Source of the DNA: Thermoanaerobaculia bacterium
GTDB taxonomy: Bacteria > Acidobacteriota > Thermoanaerobaculia > Gp7-AA8
Direction: 5' to 3'
DNA length: 12,290 nt
Assembly (NCBI GenBank): GCA_017883215.1
Contig: JADGOA010000072.1
Coordinates: forward strand, 1-12,290
Shown here: positions 1 to 6,475 of the stretch, one piece after another
Layout: the number at the start of each line of letters is the position of its first letter
Position numbering within the stretch: position 1 is the stretch's first letter
Made by a program: the position numbers and the translations under genes
The notes under the pieces: model-generated
What the model saw: the letters and a program-made list of their open reading frames with translations, nothing else
Told to the model about the DNA's origin: nothing
Databases searched by the model: none

Positions 1-578
1 CCGTGTTCTTTCTCGGCCGTTCGTCGGAAATCTCACAACCGCAGGTGGAGCTTCCGCGGCGCGACAACATCGCGGCGCTCGCCGGCCTCGTCCCGTTCCT
101 CCTCGTGCTCCTGGAGATTGCTCGCGTCGTGGACGCGCGGCCTGCCGCCATCGCCGCCCTGATCGCCGGAGTCGTCGTCCTGCGCGACCGGCTGCTCGAC
201 ATCGACCTCTCGATCGTGCCGCTGTTCTTCTTCGCGTTCATCGTCATCGAAGGGCTGCGCACGGTCCATGTCGACGGCTTCTTACGCGCGAACACGTACT
301 TCACGTCGATCGCGCTCTCGCAAGTGATCTCCAATGTCCCGGCGACCGTCCTGCTGACGCCCTTCGCGCACGGCGACTGGCGCACGCTGCTCTATGGCGT
401 GAACGCGGGCGGCTGCGGCACCATCATCGCTTCGCTGGCGAATCTGCTCGGCTGGCGCATCTACGCCCGCGAATCCGGCCGCGACACGCGCTTCTTCTGG
501 CGCCTGACAGCGATCAACTTCGCCTTCCTGGCGTGGATTGGCGTGGGCGGGTGGGCCCTGCTGCGGCTCATGCGGTGA
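1..578 (+). CDS. SLC13/citrate-transporter-type membrane permease, 3' part
   Basis: The frame is open to the left edge, so the gene begins outside the window. The first visible start-like codon (GTG at 3) is probably internal, because 191 residues is only about half the usual length of these transporters. Counting from that codon, hydrophobic segments lie at about 22-40, 48-60, 70-88, 100-121, 134-150 and 168-188. Residues 106-116 (SQVISNVPATV) are the Ser-Asn-x-Pro-Ala-type motif of the re-entrant loop in the ArsB/NhaD/citrate transporter superfamily, and a Gly-rich stretch (GVNAGGCGT, 132-140) follows, as is usual there. The protein should sit in the inner membrane and move an inorganic or organic anion. 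The substrate cannot be told from this half; a YbiR-like protein is one possibility. Its 3' end faces the M28 peptidase gene across a repeat-filled gap. Confidence 0.8.
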   Translation, partial: VFFLGRSSEISQPQVELPRRDNIAALAGLVPFLLVLLEIARVVDARPAAIAALIAGVVVLRDRLLDIDLSIVPLFFFAFIVIEGLRTVHVDGFLRANTYFTSIALSQVISNVPATVLLTPFAHGDWRTLLYGVNAGGCGTIIASLANLLGWRIYARESGRDTRFFWRLTAINFAFLAWIGVGGWALLRLMR

Positions 579-604
579 GCCGCTCGCGAAGCATGACCCC
601 GCCG

Positions 605-646
605 TAGGGCAAGGCTGCGCCGTGCTAGGGCAAGGCTGCGCCGTGC
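605..646. repeat. Perfect tandem duplication of a 21-base unit
   Basis: Two identical 21-base copies lie end to end at 605-625 and 626-646. Each unit starts TAGGGCAAGG and ends GCGCCGTGC. A partial GCCGT lies just before the first copy. The duplication is in the convergent gap after the transporter gene, is non-coding, and is the first of several short repeats found in gaps of this window. Confidence 0.85.
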
Positions 647-677
647 CGAATCAACCTCGCCCCTCCTGGCGTGGAAC

Positions 678-705
678 GGAGAGCGGACAAGAATGTCCGC
701 TCTCC
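678..705. repeat. 12-bp-stem hairpin with AGAA tetraloop, copy of the 10.5-kb element hairpin
   Basis: A perfect 12-bp inverted repeat (678-689 with 694-705) surrounds the four-base loop AGAA at 690-693; the core is GGACAAGAATGTCC. Bases 682-705 are identical over 24 positions to 10523-10546, the outer right hairpin of the fold-back element at 10351-10588. There is no T-run after it on either strand, so it does not look like an intrinsic terminator. It is best read as a solo copy or remnant of that repeat family. Confidence 0.8.
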
Positions 706-739
706 TCCCACCCGCAAAGCGACAACCGCTTACCCGCAC

Positions 740-769
740 AAAAAAAGCACAGGCCGGCCGGCCTGTGCT
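740..769 (-). terminator. Intrinsic terminator of the M28 peptidase gene
   Basis: Bases 746-769 form a perfect 24-base palindrome (AGCACAGGCCGG and its complement). On the minus strand it is followed by seven T residues (A-run 740-746 on the plus strand). It begins 23 bases past the stop codon of the peptidase gene, as expected for a rho-independent terminator reading leftward. Confidence 0.85.
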
Positions 770-791
770 CGAGGTAATCGGTGAGCTGTGT

Positions 792-2498
792 TTACTTCAA
801 CGCGGCGAGGCTCTTGTCGCGCGTGGCGCGGAACTCGTCGCCCGGTTTCCAGTTCGGCATCGAAGACGCGTTCGCGGCTTCCCATCCGAGCCAGTAGCCG
901 AGCTGCGCCATCTCGATGCTCGTCGCCCAATCCCAGTCCGCTTCGATCTCGTCGCTCGGCTGGTGGTAGTGCTTCTCCCGGTACTCCTTCAACTTCGCTT
1001 TGCCGTAGCCGGCAGGCTTGCCGATCACCTCCTGCCCTGCGCCGATCGAGAACGCCGGGATGCCGGCACGGCCCATGCTGAAATGATCGGAACGGTAGTA
1101 ACTCCCCTGTTCCGGCTGCTGATCGGGCACGATGCGGATGCCGAGCGCGCTGGCCACCTTCTCCGCGGTCGGGTAGTAGGTCGTTCTCTCGGCGCCGAGC
1201 ATGGTCACGTCGCTGACCCGGCCGATCTCCTGAATGGCGTCGAAATTCAGGTCGAGTGCGATGCGACCCGCCGGAATGGGCGGATGGGCACCGAGGTATG
1301 CCGAGCCGAGCAGCCCCTGCTCTTCGGCAGTGACAGCGGCGAAAAGGACCGACCGTTTGGGCGCCGGTTTCGTCTTCGCCCAGACGCGGGCCAGGTCGAG
1401 CAGCACGGCGCAGCCGGTGGCGTTGTCGATTGCGCCGTTGTAGATGGCGTCGCCGGTCGCGTCCGGCTTGCCGATGCCGAGGTGATCGTGATGCGAGGTG
1501 TAGACGATGGCCTCATCGCGGAGCTTCGGATCGCTTCCCTCCAGCTTCGCGACGACATTGGCGCTGTCGAACGGACGCAGCTTGCTGGAGATCGTCGCAT
1601 TGAACTTGACACCGAGTGGAACCGGCTTGAAGTCGCGCGACGCCGCCGCACGCGTGAGCTCGTCGAGGTTGTACCCCGCGGCCTTGAACAGATTCTGAGC
1701 CACCGGCTCGGTGATCCATCCCGCCCACTTCAGCGCCGGCTCGCCGGGCTTGTTGAGCATGAACGCGTTCTCGTACCCCCACGAGTTTCGCACCACGGGC
1801 CAGCCGTATCCAGCTGCCTCATTCGTGTGAATCAGGATGACGGCCGCTGCGTTCTTTGCCGCCCCCGTCTCGTACTTGTAGGTCCAGCGACCGTAGTACG
1901 TGCGCGCCTTTCCCTTGAACAGGTCTGGCTCGCTCGCCGTTGCCGGGGGATCGTCGACCAGCATGATCAGCGTCTTGCCGCGAGTATCGATGCCTTTGTA
2001 GTCGTCCCACCGATACTCCGGCGCAACGACGCCGTGACCGACGAAGATCACGTCCGAATCGATCGCGTCGCCGGGCACCTGCGTCTGGTCCTGGCCGACG
2101 TATTCGTCTTCGTGCTTCAGCGGACCGACGACAGAGGCGCCGTCCTTGGTGAACGAGAGCGCCGTCTTCGCCGGGTCGGTGGTGATGCCGAGCATCGGCA
2201 CCTTCTGGTAGTACGTGCCGTTGTCGCCGGCTGGTTTCAGGCCCGCGGCCTCGAACTGCGTGGCGATGTACTCGATCGCGACCGAGTCGCCGCGCGTTCC
2301 CGTCCCGCGACCTTCCAGCAGGTCCGAGGCAAGGAAACGGACATCCGCCTTGATCGCCTTCTCATCGAACGCAGCCAGGCCGCGCTTCACAACAGAGGGC
2401 ATGGGTGAAGTGGATTTGGCCGCGCTCTTCTGCGCGGCGAGAGGAACGCCGATCAGGGTACCGGCGATCAGGAAGAAACAGAGAGACCGCAAACGCAT
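792..2498 (-). CDS. Secreted M28-family zinc aminopeptidase with PA-like insert
   Basis: The 568-residue protein starts with a Sec signal peptide (basic MRLR, hydrophobic to about residue 20, probable cleavage near Ala-Ala-Gln 21-23), so it acts in the periplasm or outside. Residues about 130-250 resemble the protease-associated (PA) insert of M28 peptidases (VGHGVVAPEYRWDDYKG at 153-169, GKTLIMLVDDP at 174-184). The M28 core follows: H336 and D338 in SHHDHLG, bridging D358 in GAIDNATG, catalytic E392 and ligand E393 in TAEEQG, D420 in LNFDAI, SDH at 470-472, and H512 in YHQPSDE. All expected dinuclear zinc ligands are present. It should release N-terminal amino acids from peptides. The ATG at 2498 has a strong Shine-Dalgarno (GAGGAG, about 7 bases upstream). 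The long plus-strand frame opposite this gene is a codon-bias shadow. Confidence 0.93.
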   Translation of the reverse strand: MRLRSLCFFLIAGTLIGVPLAAQKSAAKSTSPMPSVVKRGLAAFDEKAIKADVRFLASDLLEGRGTGTRGDSVAIEYIATQFEAAGLKPAGDNGTYYQKVPMLGITTDPAKTALSFTKDGASVVGPLKHEDEYVGQDQTQVPGDAIDSDVIFVGHGVVAPEYRWDDYKGIDTRGKTLIMLVDDPPATASEPDLFKGKARTYYGRWTYKYETGAAKNAAAVILIHTNEAAGYGWPVVRNSWGYENAFMLNKPGEPALKWAGWITEPVAQNLFKAAGYNLDELTRAAASRDFKPVPLGVKFNATISSKLRPFDSANVVAKLEGSDPKLRDEAIVYTSHHDHLGIGKPDATGDAIYNGAIDNATGCAVLLDLARVWAKTKPAPKRSVLFAAVTAEEQGLLGSAYLGAHPPIPAGRIALDLNFDAIQEIGRVSDVTMLGAERTTYYPTAEKVASALGIRIVPDQQPEQGSYYRSDHFSMGRAGIPAFSIGAGQEVIGKPAGYGKAKLKEYREKHYHQPSDEIEADWDWATSIEMAQLGYWLGWEAANASSMPNWKPGDEFRATRDKSLAALK

Positions 2499-2568
2499 GA
2501 TTGCTCCTCGTTCTGAAGTGATTGTGCGAGCCGGCGTGATCGCGCCCGCGCCGGGGGATGGTATCGGA

Positions 2569-2693
2569 TCCTGAGTCCTGAGTCCTGAGTCCTGAGTCCT
2601 GAGTAGGTGAGTTTAGCGGCAAGCGGGGGCGTGAGAGATGGTGGTCACGCGTCGCGTCCCCACTCAGGACTCAGGACTCAGCACTCAGGACTC
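2569..2693. repeat. TCCTGAG heptamer array with inverted partner array, locus 1
   Basis: Five perfect tandem copies of TCCTGAG run from 2569 to 2603. After a 59-base spacer, four copies of the complementary unit CTCAGGA follow (2663-2690, the third copy reading CTCAGCA) plus a trailing CTC. The two arms could pair into a hairpin of roughly 28 bp. The locus lies in the divergent gap upstream of the peptidase gene (minus) and the small gene at 2741 (plus). The same unit recurs at 11190-11332 with a similar layout and a shared 14-base core. Confidence 0.92.
2607..2620 (-). promoter_or_regulatory. Conserved 14-base core next to the heptamer array, -10-like
   Basis: GTGAGTTTAGCGGC here matches 11247-11260 (GTGAGTGTAGCGGC) at 13 of 14 positions, and both sit just past a left-arm TCCTGAG array. 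On the minus strand the core reads GCCGCTAAACTCAC. TAAACT (2610-2615) resembles a -10 box pointing at the peptidase gene about 110 bases away. No good -35 box is visible at this copy. The promoter role is inference and rests mainly on the second copy, where a -35-like TTGACT is present. Confidence 0.35.
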
Positions 2694-2740
2694 GTTTCCC
2701 CGGGTAGGGACTTCGGCTCGGCGATCACTCCTCATTCAGA

Positions 2741-2962
2741 GTGTCGGACCTGATCAACTACGACCCCGTCGACGCCCTTCACCTGCCGATCAGCGAACGC
2801 GTCCTCGACCGCCTCGGCGACATCCTTCTCGCCTCCGATGAAATCCTCGGCATGATCGCAGCGAACCCGCTGCTCCCGAGCGATGCAACCCGATGCGTGG
2901 AGCGATCGGTGAAGACCCTGTACGAGCAGGTCAACGATCTGATGAAAACGCTGGCGGACTGA
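2741..2962 (+). CDS. Small acidic helical protein of unknown function
   Basis: This 73-residue frame starts at GTG 2741, the only reasonable start, because the frame upstream runs into the repeat locus. I do not recognise a family. The sequence has no signal peptide or membrane segment. It is rich in Leu, Asp and Glu with helix-like spacing (residues about 18-40 and 48-73), suggesting a small soluble helical protein. Codon use fits the neighbouring genes. There is no Shine-Dalgarno before the GTG. Its TGA (2960-2962) is separated by one base from the stop codon of the convergent gene 2964-3425, and no terminator lies between them, so the two transcripts probably overlap. Confidence 0.6.
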   Translation: MSDLINYDPVDALHLPISERVLDRLGDILLASDEILGMIAANPLLPSDATRCVERSVKTLYEQVNDLMKTLAD

Positions 2963-2963
2963 C

Positions 2964-3425
2964 CTACTTCGACGCCGGGATCTGCTTCTTCATGGTCGCC
3001 ACCAGGTTCTCGTAATAGCCGGGCGCGTTCTTGCCGTAGAACTCGATGAAGCCTTTGGCGACCTCTTCGAGACTTCTGTACGAGAGTGGATTCTTGTTCG
3101 CCTCGCGCAACGCCGGCACGATTCTGCGAACGCGCTCCCAGACATAGAGGAGCTCTCCGCTATTCGACCGATAGAAGAGCTCGGCATTGAGAATGCCGTT
3201 CACGACGAACGCCGAGGCCATGTCCCAGTAGCTCGTCACCATCCGAAACGAGGCGTTCTCTTCCGTTCCCGGCGGGCAGTCCGCCAGGAACTGCTCGCGC
3301 GATGTGAACGGCGGCAGTGCCGCAAACCATTTGCGCGCCGCCCGCAGGCGCTCCTCGCGTCGAAGGTCATAAAGTTTGAGGATCAGATCCGCGTCGTCGT
3401 ATGTTCCCGGTACTTTCGTCGTCAT
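2964..3425 (-). CDS. Conserved-looking hypothetical protein, 153 residues
   Basis: The 153-residue protein starts at ATG 3425 behind a strong Shine-Dalgarno (GAGGAG at about 3435-3440), which supports a real gene. I cannot assign a function. It has no signal peptide and no clear membrane span. Visible landmarks are KLYDLRREERLRAARKWF near residues 17-34, FRMVTSYWDMASAFVVNG near 60-77, and an aromatic C-terminal part (FIEFYGKNAPGYYENLV). This arrangement recalls bacterial DUF4760-type proteins of similar length, but that is a memory-level resemblance, not a demonstrated match. The gene is tail to tail with the small gene at 2741-2962. Its upstream side is a 460-base non-coding stretch, so it probably has its own promoter there. 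Confidence 0.75.
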   Translation of the reverse strand: MTTKVPGTYDDADLILKLYDLRREERLRAARKWFAALPPFTSREQFLADCPPGTEENASFRMVTSYWDMASAFVVNGILNAELFYRSNSGELLYVWERVRRIVPALREANKNPLSYRSLEEVAKGFIEFYGKNAPGYYENLVATMKKQIPASK

Positions 3426-3469
3426 TCCTCTTCACTCCTCGAAACGCGGCAGCAGCGCCCCGTTGCTTG

Positions 3470-3595
3470 TCATTTGCGGCGTCGATGGCGCGGCACTTCG
3501 CGCGGGTGGCGTTCGTGCGGGCGGCGGTCGTCTTCGGCGGTCACGACTTCGACGGGTTGCAGGTACGCCTGCACGAGGGCGACCGCATGGTCCAT
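3470..3595 (-). pseudogene. Possible truncated gene remnant, 41 codons
   Basis: A minus-strand frame opens with ATG at 3595 and ends at TGA 3470-3472, giving 41 residues. The first dozen residues (MDHAVALVQAYL) look like a genuine conserved N-terminus of the kind I associate with longer uncharacterised bacterial proteins. After residue 13 the sequence becomes Arg, His and Pro-rich with no protein-like pattern. This suggests that the start of a longer gene survives and the rest was deleted or frame-shifted. No strong ribosome-binding site precedes it. The frames on the plus strand over the same bases look less protein-like. The rest of 3426-3626 shows nothing else I can name. Confidence 0.3.
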
Positions 3596-3626
3596 TGTCC
3601 GGGAATGATACAGGTGCCAGCGTAAT

Positions 3627-3788
3627 GTCACCGGGTCACGAGGTCACGAGGTCACGAGGTCACCGGGTCGCCGATCTCGCGAATCGGGGAGGGTGTGTCA
3701 ACGTTCACCTTGAAACTTCGAAACCTCGAAATCTCGTGAGCTCGTGACCTCGTGACCCGGCGCCCCACCGACCCGGCGACCCAGTGAC
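3627..3788. repeat. GTCACGAG octamer array with diverging inverted partner array
   Basis: Left arm: in-phase octamers GTCACCGG, GTCACGAG (three times), GTCACCGG and GTCGCCGA at 3627-3674. Right arm: from 3708 to 3787 ten in-phase octamers run without interruption. They begin CCTTGAAA, CTTCGAAA, CCTCGAAA, pass through TCTCGTGA, GCTCGTGA, CCTCGTGA, and end CCCGGCGA, CCCAGTGA. The CTCGTGAC units are exact complements of GTCACGAG, so the arms can pair. The period stays 8 while the unit drifts. It lies in the gap between two divergent genes and accounts for much of the 460-base gene-free stretch. Confidence 0.88.
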
Positions 3789-3830
3789 CTTTTTGTCATG
3801 CCAATCACCGCATGCTGACGGCCACATCCG

Positions 3831-3872
3831 TACAATGGCAATTCAGGGGAAATCAGCACGTGATAGTTATTT
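3831..3872 (+). promoter_or_regulatory. Candidate promoter zone of the VWA-OmpA operon
   Basis: This is an AT-richer patch between the octamer field and the ATG at 3886. It contains TACAAT (3831-3836), one mismatch from a -10 consensus, and ATAGTTATTT (3863-3872). The latter recurs upstream of exonuclease III in the same orientation relative to that gene (6530-6521). No matching -35 box is visible at 16-18 bases, and there is no Shine-Dalgarno before the ATG. The call is weak. Confidence 0.25.
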
Positions 3873-3885
3873 GTTTTGAGTCCAC

Positions 3886-4899
3886 ATGAGCCGGCCCTTT
3901 CTACTCGGCGTTGCGCTGTTCGCAGCGACCGCCGCCTTTGCGCAACAGGCGCCCGTGGCTCCTCCGGACCCGTCGATGGAGCCACCGCACTACTCCGAGA
4001 GTGTCTCGGTCGGCTTCGTCTTGATCCCCTTTACCGCCATCGGCCCCAAGGGAACTCCGCTGACCGATGTACGAGAGCGCGACGTCCAGCTCTACGTCGA
4101 CGGGGTCCGCGTCCGCAACGACATGTTCGAGCGCTCGATGAATGCCCCGGTGTCGTTCACGATCCTTCTGGATGGATCGGGATCGATGGGTCTGGCCGGA
4201 AAGATGGACGCTGCCCGCTCGGCGGTCGCCACACTCGTCACGCACCGGAAGCCGGGAGACGACTTCGCGCTCTACGTTTTCGCTGAGAGCGCCGCCGTAG
4301 AGGTCGTCCCGTTCACGCAGGACCCTTCGAAGATCGTACGCGCTCTCGACGCGGTCAAGCCATTCGGCAAGACCGCATTTTTCGACGCGCTGGCCACCAT
4401 GCCGCAGCGGAGCGACCTCGGTGCGAACCCGACGCGCGCCATCATCCTTCTCAGCGACGGGATCGACAACGCCTCGCACCTGACGCGCGCACAGCTGCCT
4501 TCACAGCTCGAAGGCGTGGCTGTTCCGATCTATCCGCTCGGCCTGCGCGAAGCGGCCGAGCAACAGCGGGTGGATCCGAAGAACCTCAACGAGGAGCTCT
4601 CGGATCTGGCCCTTCTCGACGAAATCGCAAACCTGACCGGAGGCCGGCTGTTCGTCGGCAACCGGCCGGAACAACTCTCTGCCGCAGTCGACGCGTTGGA
4701 AAACAACTTGCGCGCCCAGTACCTGATCGGCTTTCCGCCGACCGGGGCAGGCGCAGTAAGGTACCGGCGAATCTCGCTCAAGCTCGCCGGGCGCGTTCGT
4801 TCCGTGCGAGTGAGGGCGGGGTATCTCGGCACTGAACCTCCCCTGCTCACCGCGTCGACCAGCGGCAAGGGCAAAAAGAACGAAAGGAAACGAAGTTAA
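3886..4899 (+). CDS. Secreted VWA-domain protein (VWFA-related, acidobacterial type)
   Basis: The 337-residue protein starts with a Sec signal peptide (MSRPFLLGVALFAATAAFAQ, cleavage near residue 19). Residues about 38-80 form a short beta-rich segment with the pattern found before the VWA domain in these proteins (FTAIGPKG, LTDVRERDVQLYVDG). The VWA domain spans about 90-285 with an intact MIDAS metal site: D96-x-S98-x-S100 in DGSGSMG, T163 in GKTAFFDAL, and D191 in SDGIDN. It should bind a divalent metal and a protein ligand in the periplasm or at the surface. The tail (about 320-337) is basic and Ser/Gly/Lys-rich. The TAA stop shares one base with the ATG of the OmpA-type lipoprotein gene, so the two are translated from one message and probably act together at the envelope. 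I infer the acidobacterial subtype from layout. Confidence 0.88.
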   Translation: MSRPFLLGVALFAATAAFAQQAPVAPPDPSMEPPHYSESVSVGFVLIPFTAIGPKGTPLTDVRERDVQLYVDGVRVRNDMFERSMNAPVSFTILLDGSGSMGLAGKMDAARSAVATLVTHRKPGDDFALYVFAESAAVEVVPFTQDPSKIVRALDAVKPFGKTAFFDALATMPQRSDLGANPTRAIILLSDGIDNASHLTRAQLPSQLEGVAVPIYPLGLREAAEQQRVDPKNLNEELSDLALLDEIANLTGGRLFVGNRPEQLSAAVDALENNLRAQYLIGFPPTGAGAVRYRRISLKLAGRVRSVRVRAGYLGTEPPLLTASTSGKGKKNERKRS

Positions 4900-5525
4900 T
4901 GAAGAACTTTGTCAGAATTGTGTCCATCACGGCTGTGTCCGCTCTGCTCGGTGCGTGCGCGACGACCAAGAGCGTCGATCAGAAAATCGCGCAGTCCGTC
5001 GCGCAGTCGCAGGCCCAGACCAACCAGAAGATCGAGTCGGTTGCCTCGCAGGTCGAGACGGTCCAACAGCACCAGAAGGAGCAGGACGCGCAGCTGGCGC
5101 AGCTGAGCCAGGAAGCGAAAGACGCTCTCAAGCGTGCGCAGGAGGCGGGGGTTCTCGCCAAGGGAAAGGTCGTTTTCGAGCAGACCTTCGCCGAAGACCG
5201 CGTGAAGTTCAAGAGCGGTTCCTACGAGGTCAGCAAAGAGAGTAAGGCAGCACTCGACGAGTTCGCCGGCAAGGTGAAGGCTCTGAACACGCAGTATTTC
5301 ATCGAGATCCAGGGCCACACCGATAATGTCGGCGGCTCGAAGTACAACGACGAGCTCGGACAGCGCCGCGCTGAGTCCGTACGCCGCTACCTGTCGCGCT
5401 CGGCGCAGATGCCGCTGAACCGCATGTCGACGATCTCGTACGGCGACGCGCTTCCGGTCTCGTCGAACAAGACGCGGAAAGGCCGCGCTGCGAACCGTCG
5501 CGTCGTTCTCGTGGTTCTCGAGTAG
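4899..5525 (+). CDS. OmpA-family peptidoglycan-binding lipoprotein
   Basis: The 208-residue protein begins with a lipoprotein signal: basic MKNFVR, a hydrophobic core, and the lipobox LGAC with acylated Cys at residue 20. Residues about 28-85 are Gln/Lys/Ala-rich with coiled-coil character and resemble the helical spacer of Lpp or of Pal-type proteins. The C-terminal OmpA domain (about 90-208) carries the diaminopimelate-binding pair D142 (GHTDNVG) and R157 (LGQRRAESV), 15 residues apart as in OmpA, and the terminal NRRVVLVV strand. It should anchor the outer membrane to peptidoglycan. The ATG overlaps the stop of the VWA gene as TAATG, with AAAGGA about 10 bases upstream as a likely ribosome-binding site. 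A strong terminator follows the stop codon. Confidence 0.92.
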   Translation: MKNFVRIVSITAVSALLGACATTKSVDQKIAQSVAQSQAQTNQKIESVASQVETVQQHQKEQDAQLAQLSQEAKDALKRAQEAGVLAKGKVVFEQTFAEDRVKFKSGSYEVSKESKAALDEFAGKVKALNTQYFIEIQGHTDNVGGSKYNDELGQRRAESVRRYLSRSAQMPLNRMSTISYGDALPVSSNKTRKGRAANRRVVLVVLE

Positions 5526-5567
5526 CCCCGAACCGAACAGCAGACGATCGCGTCTGCGGCAGTGAGC

Positions 5568-5594
5568 AAAAGGCCGGCGTACGCCGGCCTTTTT
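5568..5594. terminator. Bidirectional intrinsic terminator between the OmpA gene and exonuclease III
   Basis: A perfect 20-base palindrome (AGGCCGGCGT and its complement, 5571-5590) is preceded by AAA and followed by TTTT, so it terminates in both directions. It lies 43 bases past the OmpA stop and about 135 bases past the exonuclease III stop. A smaller hairpin (CAGACG-ATCG-CGTCTG, 5541-5556) lies just before it. The arm core GGCCGGC is also used in the terminator at 740-769. Confidence 0.9.
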
Positions 5595-5634
5595 GCGTTC
5601 GTGCGACTGCGAGCGACAGCCGCACGAACCACCC

Positions 5635-5716
5635 GGGCATGGGGCATGAGGCATGAGTAAGGCGGCGGACCCCGGGACCCCGTCCCATGCTTCATGTCTC
5701 GTGCCCCATGCCTGGG
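5635..5716. repeat. GGGCATG heptamer array with inverted partner array
   Basis: Left arm: GGGCATG, GGGCATG, AGGCATG, then AG (5635-5657). Right arm: CCCATGC, TTCATGT, CTCGTGC, CCCATGC, then CTGGG (5684-5716), again in strict 7-base phase and largely complementary to the left arm. The arms are flanked by CCCGGG-type ends, so the locus can fold into one hairpin. It lies in the convergent gap between the bidirectional terminator and the 3' end of exonuclease III. Confidence 0.82.
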
Positions 5717-5728
5717 CCCGGGCGGCGG

Positions 5729-6475
5729 TTACTCGAACGTCGCTACGACCGGCGCGTGGTCGCTCGTGCCGGTCTCGCGGTACGACGGACACGACACCGC
5801 GCGTTCAGCGATCGGCGCGCTGGCGAGCACGTAGTCGAGCCGCCAGCCGATGTTGCGCTGACGCAGATTCCGCCACGGCGCCCACCATGTGAAGTAGTTC
5901 TCGTCGTCGGGGTAGAGCTTCCGTCCGACGTCCACGAGCCCCTGCGCGAGCAGCTGCTCGAAGAGAGCGCGCTCTTCCGGAAGCTGACCGATCGACGTCG
6001 CCTTCCGCTCTTTCGGGTGCACGTCCATCTCGCTGCGGGTGATGTTCATGTCGCCGCAGAGAACGAGTTTCCGGCCCCCGGCATGGATCGCCGCGGCGTA
6101 GGCGACCAGCGCGCTGAAGAACTCGATCTTGGCTGCGAAGTCCTTTCCTCCGTTCGGCACGTACACGGAGGCGTACACCGTGTCACCGACCTCCGCCTGC
6201 ACGATGCGAGTCTCATTGTCGAAATGGGGATGCGTGAATTTCGGCGGTTCCCGAAACGATTCGGTACGGATGTGCAGGCCGACCCCAGAGTACGCCGCCG
6301 CTCCATGCCAGTAGCACGAGTACCCCTCGAGATTGCAGATCGCTTCGGGAATCTGCTCCGGCTTCGCCTTCAGCTCCTGAAGACAGATCACGTCGGGCCG
6401 CTCCGCGGCGGCCCAGTCGCGGAACTGCTCCTGTCGTGCCCGGATCCCGTTGACGTTCCAGGTGGCAATTTTCAT
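5729..6475 (-). CDS. xth: Exodeoxyribonuclease III / AP endonuclease
   Basis: I chose ATG 6475, which gives 248 residues and the standard N-terminus MKIATWNVNGIRAR. The frame extends 14 codons further to 6517, but those residues are not family-like. Exonuclease III/endonuclease-exonuclease-phosphatase landmarks are intact: N7 in WNVNG, the metal-binding E34 in LQELKA, Y105 in VYVPNG, D142 and N144 in GDMN, D214 in RLDYVL, and the catalytic D239-H240 pair in SDHAPV. The length is normal. The enzyme repairs DNA by cutting at abasic sites and by 3'-5' exonuclease and 3'-phosphatase action. It is transcribed divergently from the beta-barrel gene across 94 bases. TACAAT (minus strand, 6491-6486) lies only 10 bases before the ATG, which would make a very short 5' UTR; the ribosome-binding site is weak. 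Confidence 0.93.
   Translation of the reverse strand: MKIATWNVNGIRARQEQFRDWAAAERPDVICLQELKAKPEQIPEAICNLEGYSCYWHGAAAYSGVGLHIRTESFREPPKFTHPHFDNETRIVQAEVGDTVYASVYVPNGGKDFAAKIEFFSALVAYAAAIHAGGRKLVLCGDMNITRSEMDVHPKERKATSIGQLPEERALFEQLLAQGLVDVGRKLYPDDENYFTWWAPWRNLRQRNIGWRLDYVLASAPIAERAVSCPSYRETGTSDHAPVVATFE

Noticed and set aside
678..705. Intrinsic terminator of the transporter gene
   Set aside because: The hairpin is perfect but has no T-run on either side and matches a dispersed repeat; the true terminator in this gap is at 740-769 for the opposite strand.
693..2408. Long plus-strand frame of 571 codons opposite the M28 peptidase gene
   Set aside because: Its product is Arg/Val/Leu-rich with no domain, while the opposite strand has an intact signal peptide and every M28 zinc ligand. 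Long antisense frames are expected in GC-rich coding DNA.
3376..3747. Plus-strand frames in the gene-poor stretch, including one at 3401-3625
   Set aside because: They begin inside the minus-strand gene 2964-3425 and one runs into the octamer repeats; composition is not protein-like.
4896..5792. Minus-strand frame of 298 codons across the OmpA gene and the following gap
   Set aside because: Crosses a terminator and a repeat locus, low-complexity Arg/Leu product; the plus strand carries a clear lipoprotein.
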